Shown here: in pieces, positions 58,851 through 64,000 of the stretch | How the letters are laid out: every line of letters begins with the position of its first letter | Position numbering within the stretch: the stretch's first letter is position 1 | NCBI GenBank assembly: GCA_036320915.1 | Contig: JAXBDG010000021.1 | Coordinates: 558,001-622,000 of the forward strand | Reading direction: 5' to 3' | Length of the DNA: 64,000 nucleotides | Source: Linnemannia elongata | Lineage: Eukaryota; Mortierellomycota; Mortierellomycetes; Mortierellales; Mortierellaceae | Notes under the pieces: generated by a model | Databases searched by the model: none | What the model saw: the letters and a program-made list of their open reading frames with translations, nothing else | What the model was told of the DNA's origin: nothing | Translations under genes and position numbers: made by a program

Positions 58851-61800
58851 GGACTAAATAAACCAAAACATAGCCTATGCTTATGTCTTCTCTCATGAGG
58901 TGTTCTTCTTTATATTTTGTGCAACAATAGCAAGTTGTGAAAAGCGAAGGTTTATAGTACAGCAGAAAACAAAGAGATCCCCCCCCCCCTTTCCTCCCTT
59001 GCACGTTTCTTTTACGCTTTTTAGTTTTTTTTCTCTTCGTACAACGACAAGGTACATGGTGACATGGGTGGCCTAGGCTTTTTCCCTACAACGGCAATTC
59101 AATCATTTTTTTTTTGCCTTTTCTTCTCTTTGCTCATTTTTTTACAGTTCCGTTTCCTTGAATAGCGAGAATTATTTGTTGGCGTTTTGTATGAGCAAAA
59201 GAAGAGGAGGAAGGTCAAAGGAAGGAACCAAAGAGAAGGAAGCCAAAACAATGAGTTCACACTCGGAACCGATGAATCAACTAGCTCTTCCTACTCATCC
59301 ACGTCTACCACGTTAGAGTTGAGAAATGAAGCGGACTCGTGACGACCATACCGCTGCCATCGATGGAGAAACGCCTTAAGGAAAACAAGACTAAAAGACC
59401 TGTGCCAATTGGAGGATGATGGTGAGCGAAGAAGAGTGGTGACTACGAAGTAAGTATGTGAACGAGTGAGTGAGTGACGCGAAAGAGAAATAAAATAGCC
59501 ACGGGTGAAATAAAAGACCAGGATGGTGTCTGAAAATGGAAAGGACAGTGGGTTCCAAGAAAAAAAAAAGACTACAAAGGACAAAGACGGGCGACAGAGG
59601 AAAGGAAAATGGGTGGCATTAGAGTATCCGAACAGGTAACACTGTTTTATTGTTTGTTTGAATTCTTTTTCTTGCTTCAATCCTTACTCATATTCCTATC
59701 CAGTGAGCGATTTTATAACAGGCATGTTTGTGTTATTTTTTGTCTCCTACAATACTCTGTATCGATCACTCTCTTCTATTTGTTGGTGCTCAGAACCAAC
59801 ACTCCAGCGCTGTCAGCAATTCGATGTGTTTGTGTGTAATTCTTGGCTCCATTACCTACTTTCTGTTCAGCATCTTGTTTGAATAATGGCTCAGCTCAGG
59901 CGTGATTGCACCGTACATGTGAAGGCAGCAGAGAGAGAAAGAAGGAAAGAGAGAAAGAGAGTAAGAAAAGTAGAGTGGTGAAAGGACAGGTGGGCAAGGA
60001 CAAGAAGAAGATGATGAGAGAGGTTTCTCGGGAAGTTTGTATTTTGTTTGGCAGCTTGAAAGGGGGTAAGATCCGCATGGTAAACTAAGGTTTTCTCTCT
60101 TTGACTTTTTTTTTCTTTCTCAACTTGACGAGTGACCCTGGGCCATGAATGAATGATGTGCGAATAGAAAAGAAAGGGAAAAAAGAAAAATACGAAAATG
60201 ATGCGCGGCGCCCAGCTCAGCTCAGCTTCAATTCACTTTTCTGACAATGACAGCAGGTCTCCGCTCCTCCTCGTCCTCCTCCAGCACCAGAGTCGAGATC
60301 GGCATTGTTAGTCGAAATAAAAACCTTCTTTTTAGTTTATGATCAAATGAAAGAGATCCGGATTGTATATATTTGTGCTTCTCCACCAACCCATTCAACC
60401 TCCAATGTTTGATTCATTCGTCCTTTGGCCTTCGTTGGTAACATTCTTCAGACATGGCAAGAAAAAATGAAAGTTGGGGAGGAACGCAGGGGAGAAAGAG
60501 GGGGGAGATAATGTTCGCGCCATTGGTGTGGAGGATAACGAGTAATAGATACAATGAGAACAGCGAGAAGCGTGGTCAAATCATCCACAATAGTGAGACA
60601 AGGGTTAACGTTGACTGCGATGTGTGGCAGGAGAAAGTTGCGTAGAACTCTGGAATGGGATTACAGTAGAGGTAAAAGTATTGCGTATTCGTGCAAGAAG
60701 TTAAGGTCGGGGAGACCTTTGGTCTCTCGATTGAACAAGCACGAGTCTATTCTAGTCAATTCTATCGGCTTTTTTCATTTCTTCTTGTCCTTCTATTCCT
60801 CCTTTCGAAATACTCACGCTCGACGCTCTTTTCGCTCTCCTGCTCCACACGTTCGACCGAAGGGAAGGGAGAAAGTGGAAAGGACCAGTCGACAGAACCC
60901 TTAGAAAACTCGCCCGATAGCCTTTCAAGCAGTTAGCTCTTGAAGTCTTACAAATAATAAACGAGCCGTAGTAAGCAATACAAACAAACTGACCGGAATA
61001 GACAATCAACAACAAAGACAATAACGTACTCAAAACAACTTGCAAAATAAACAAACAGATAGACAAACAAATAAAACAACAAATGAAGGATACATAAGTC
61101 GTCCGACTGCATGAGAACGAGGATGAAAAAATAATAAACAAATCGACAACTTCGTTGAACAGATATGTCTGTTTAAGATAGGTTTTTTTTTTGCTCCAAT
61201 CCTTTTTCATTGTTCACTATCACTGTCGTTGAATATGTACAGGTGACATGGTGGTAACGAAATAAATGAATGAATATATGATTCAGCCGTTCCTCTTTCT
61301 AACCCTTCTTTGTCGTTCCCTGCAACTCGCATTATATTTTACCTCGTGTCAGTCCTCTTTGCTAAAAAAGGGGGAAGAGTATGGTCGCGGTTTTTGGGTT
61401 GTGCAGTTGAGACTCCGGAAGCACTCGGAATTTCTCGTTGTAAGAGTCATCATGAGAGAGGGAGGGTGGGAGAAAGTCATTCGGCAGCAATGATTTGTCT
61501 CAATGGCTTACTCTAAACGCTCTTTTTTCTCTTGTCTTTGAAGATAAAAAAGCGAACACCCTCCACCCATGCAACGAACAGCAATAAGGCAGTAGAACAG
61601 GGAGTAGAAAAAGAGCTGAAGCTACTCCTGTGGGAGTTTAAGAGAGTGGAGTTGGAGTTGTGCAAATGATCATGACAGAACAGAAACTGGATATTCATTT
61701 TCGCGACCATCATCGGGTTAGAAGGAGGAAAAGAAAAAGGTTGCTCCTCTTCTTTGTTAGACCCTTCACCCCTCTTCCCCTGACTTTTTTTTTTATATTT

Positions 61801-61949
61801 CTCGTAAGGAAAAACTTGACCGCTGCAAAGGTGGACAAATGGTGAGAGAGAAAAGCACGCTAGACCAAGAAAGAAAGCAGAAAAAAGGACAATGTCATAA
61901 GCAAAGGATAAAGGAGGCTGTATTTCTGTGATGTTGTTATTATTGTGTG

Positions 61950-62013
<64 letters not shown>
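61950..62013. repeat. (TG)n microsatellite, ~31 units
   Basis: The longest dinucleotide repeat in the window. Open frames through it read poly-Cys/Val and are artefacts of the repeat. Confidence 0.97.
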
Positions 62014-62016
<3 letters not shown>

Positions 62017-63056
62017 TATCGTTGTTGTTGGAGTTGAGCATGTACCTATCAGACACTCACAGGCTGTTTATTTTCAAAGAGCGTCCATCCACCAACAACG
62101 ATGCAGACATTGCCACACTGGCAACCACTTTTTTTTTTCTTTGTGAGACCATGACCCATCAATTGTCTTGGATGGATTGCAGCTTTTGTTGTTGTTGTTG
62201 CACGCATGCTAGTTCGCATGGCACTTTCGATCACTTTTTTTTGGGGATTGTTACCTGTCCACCACACGCACTCGTTTCTTCCTTGCTCTCACCGTGGCTC
62301 ACCCCCTTCTTCACTCACCCTTTTCTCACACTCACTTGTTCAATTTTTCTATCCTCCAGAACTATTGCTTCGACAATGCGACAGTGACTGCGCTGAAGGC
62401 TGTAACTGTCTGGATGGGATCTGATCTTGCATGGAAGCAACGGGTCAATTACCACACCATTGAATATATAGTTTTTTCTTTTTTTTCTTTTTTTCAATTG
62501 GACGTACACCTTTCAGGTACCTACATTAAGATACACGCGAAATAACGAGCCCAATGCATGGCCCTGAGGGAGAATGGACGAGAACACATTGTTGCTGGCT
62601 TGATGCTACTGCTGCTTCAAAACATAAGGACGTCCTCTTTCCTTTTTTTTACCCCACTGTTTGTATTTTTTTTTGGCTATTATGTTTTGGGCGCGTTTTC
62701 TTTTTTTTTCTTTTTGGTTTTGCTCGTGTACTCGCATACACTGTGCACAAACTAATACAACGAGAGCGACAACAAAGAGCAACAACACGGACAGTAGTAA
62801 CAGCAGTAACGACGACACTAACGACAAGGCCAACAACGTCAACAATCCTCCCAAAACCGGTGTCGATATCTTTTTGAGGGAAACCTAATGGTGCTTGTTT
62901 GTTTATGTATTCGCGAAGGAAGGGAGCGAAAAAGAATGATGGATAAGACTATGATTGTCGAAAAAAAAACTTTTTTTTATCGATTGTGTACCCTTGACCT
63001 TTCTATTTCTGCTACCGTGAATTGTCGTATCAAGATTAGGTGAGGAGAGATACGCT

Positions 63057-63084
<28 letters not shown>
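63057..63084. repeat. Poly-A tract (~28 nt)
   Basis: Run of A on + in non-coding DNA. Confidence 0.9.
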
Positions 63085-63087
<3 letters not shown>

Positions 63088-64000
63088 AGAGTGATAGATA
63101 GCGAAAGAGTCAACATAAGCCGACAGTTACGTTCTTTCCCCATTAGCCTTCTCTCATTCGATTGTGCTCCCCTTTTTCTTCTTATCCCACCATCCAAACC
63201 ATCATCACCACGTTGCAAGACATGACTCTGTTTTGGACACCCGCGACTTCTGTCCTCTGTTGTGTCTACAAATGAGATGATCCTCTTCGTTCTCCTTTCT
63301 TACCTTTGTGACAGCTTCAGTAGGTATTCAGTGGAGCATGCAAAAGAAAAAGAGTTACGAAATAACTTTAAAGGGTGTGAAGTGAAAATCAGTGAGTGAC
63401 CTCATGCCTCTTTCCTTCGGCGTTTGTTGTTTGACTTTTCATCCCACCTTTTGATTGGTATCTTCTTTCTGGGGAAAACCAATTCAGGCAATGTTCAGGT
63501 AAGAGCTCGTCTTAAGTAAAAAGAAGATCGGAGAAACGAGAAATGGGTGAGGAAAACAAAAAGAGGGAGACTCGTGAACACGTAGGAACTAGAAAGCGGA
63601 TAAAAGAACAGGTCACCATACATAGATCGGTATCATACCCCTACAGTATCTCCTCTTGTCTATTGCATTTTAGCAATTGGTTGTGGCCGTTTGGTGGACA
63701 CAGCTTAAACAAACAAACTTGCGCAGTCGATCTTAGCTCTCCCTATCTCTCTCTCACTCACTCTCTTTCTATCTCTCTCTCTCCGATTTATTTTGTATGT
63801 TTGTTCACCAAGTTGAAAGTCGATACCTCATTCAGTTCGCCTTTTTGTTCAATTAGACATACATACAAGTTGACCTTTACTCTTCCTTCCTTGTCCCTTG
63901 TGAAATTATCCCTCTTCCTACCCTCTCCGATCATGACGGTTTTCTAACGAGAGCGGAGTAGTGATGTTCGACAATCTAACCAGCAAAAAAAAAAAAAAAA

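Larger units (their letters stand above)
57101..64000. other. Gene-poor interval, part 3; microsatellite-rich
   Basis: 6.9 kb without a recognisable gene. It holds (CT)n at 57520-57551, an AAAAT pentanucleotide array at 58811-58850, a C run at 58980-58990, (TG)n at 61950-62013, a poly-A run at 63057-63084 and an A run up to the window end (63985-64000). A small - strand segment at 57710-57774 looks like a terminal exon. It may be a regulatory region, a source of non-coding RNA, or hold a fast-evolving multi-exon gene that cannot be recognised by eye. Confidence 0.4.

Noticed and set aside
60236..60335. - strand segment with a CCHCQK zinc-finger-like motif
   Set aside because: The flanking exons expected for a 4-Cys zinc-finger protein are absent on either side, and the + strand is equally open through the same Ser-rich repeat.
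61928..62387. Frames of poly-Cys/Val through the (TG)n tract
   Set aside because: Pure products of the dinucleotide repeat; no splice or family support.
62661..62888. + strand Asn/Thr-rich frame ending NNPPKTGVDIFLRET
   Set aside because: Low-complexity composition and a start inside a T-rich tract. The antisense strand reads an equally long Leu-rich frame, so neither is supported.

Overview
The window is nuclear DNA of a filamentous fungus. The genes are compact and split by many short GT-AG introns; I could reconstruct 59. The gene set is typical of fungi: Atg27, Atg10, an Avt3-type transporter, a Dia2/Pof3-type F-box protein and a Csc1-type channel. CE4 chitin deacetylases, a cytosolic GH85 endoglycosidase and an animal-like BRPF/peregrin scaffold that keeps both its C2H2 finger and its bromodomain point to an early-diverging lineage (Mucoromycota, most likely Mortierellomycotina). 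That placement is inference; no rRNA or species marker lies here.

Layout. 1-2.2 kb: upstream region of a vacuolar amino-acid transporter (2250-4639, +). 5.1-10.9 kb: BRPF/Nto1-like chromatin reader (+). 11.2-13.3 kb: ORC2 (-). 13.6-14.8 kb: ribosomal protein eL39 (+). 15.2-16.8 kb: ATG27 (-), divergent from methylthioribulose-1-phosphate dehydratase MDE1 (17.6-19.1 kb, +). 19.7-25.7 kb: two paralogous CE4 polysaccharide deacetylases (-,-). 27.4-28.9 kb: PECR-type short-chain dehydrogenase with a possible peroxisomal C-terminus (-). 29.6-31.1 kb: triosephosphate isomerase (-), divergent from a TPR/F-box/LRR protein (31.5-33.9 kb, +). 34.2-37.7 kb: MINDY deubiquitinase with a CAAX end (+). 38.0-39.5 kb: mitochondrial pyruvate carrier MPC2 (-). 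39.8-44.2 kb: Csc1/OSCA-type channel (-). 45.2-48.6 kb: GH85 ENGase (-), divergent from ATG10 (48.9-49.9 kb, +). 50.1-52.1 kb: alanine aminotransferase (-). 52.1-64.0 kb: about 11.9 kb in which I recognise no gene, full of homopolymers and microsatellites, with a few exon-like segments.

There is no operon-like organisation; the genes are mostly unrelated. Loose themes are protein and glycoprotein turnover (ATG27, ATG10, MINDY, the F-box protein, ENGase), replication (ORC2, the Dia2-type F-box protein) and central carbon/nitrogen metabolism (TPI, MPC2, alanine aminotransferase, MDE1). Three divergent pairs share short upstream regions: ATG27/MDE1, TPI1/F-box and ENGase/ATG10.

All exon structures were built by hand from splice signals, reading-frame continuity and family resemblance. 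In each multi-exon gene the exon lengths add up to a whole number of codons. The weakest points are the first exon of RPL39, the first exon of the channel gene and everything after 52.1 kb. I found no tRNA, rRNA, CRISPR array or intact mobile element, and no clear new multi-gene system. The most unusual items are a fully open coding-like segment inside an MPC2 intron, the coding-like filler of the RPL39 intron, and the exon-like segments of the gene-poor tail.
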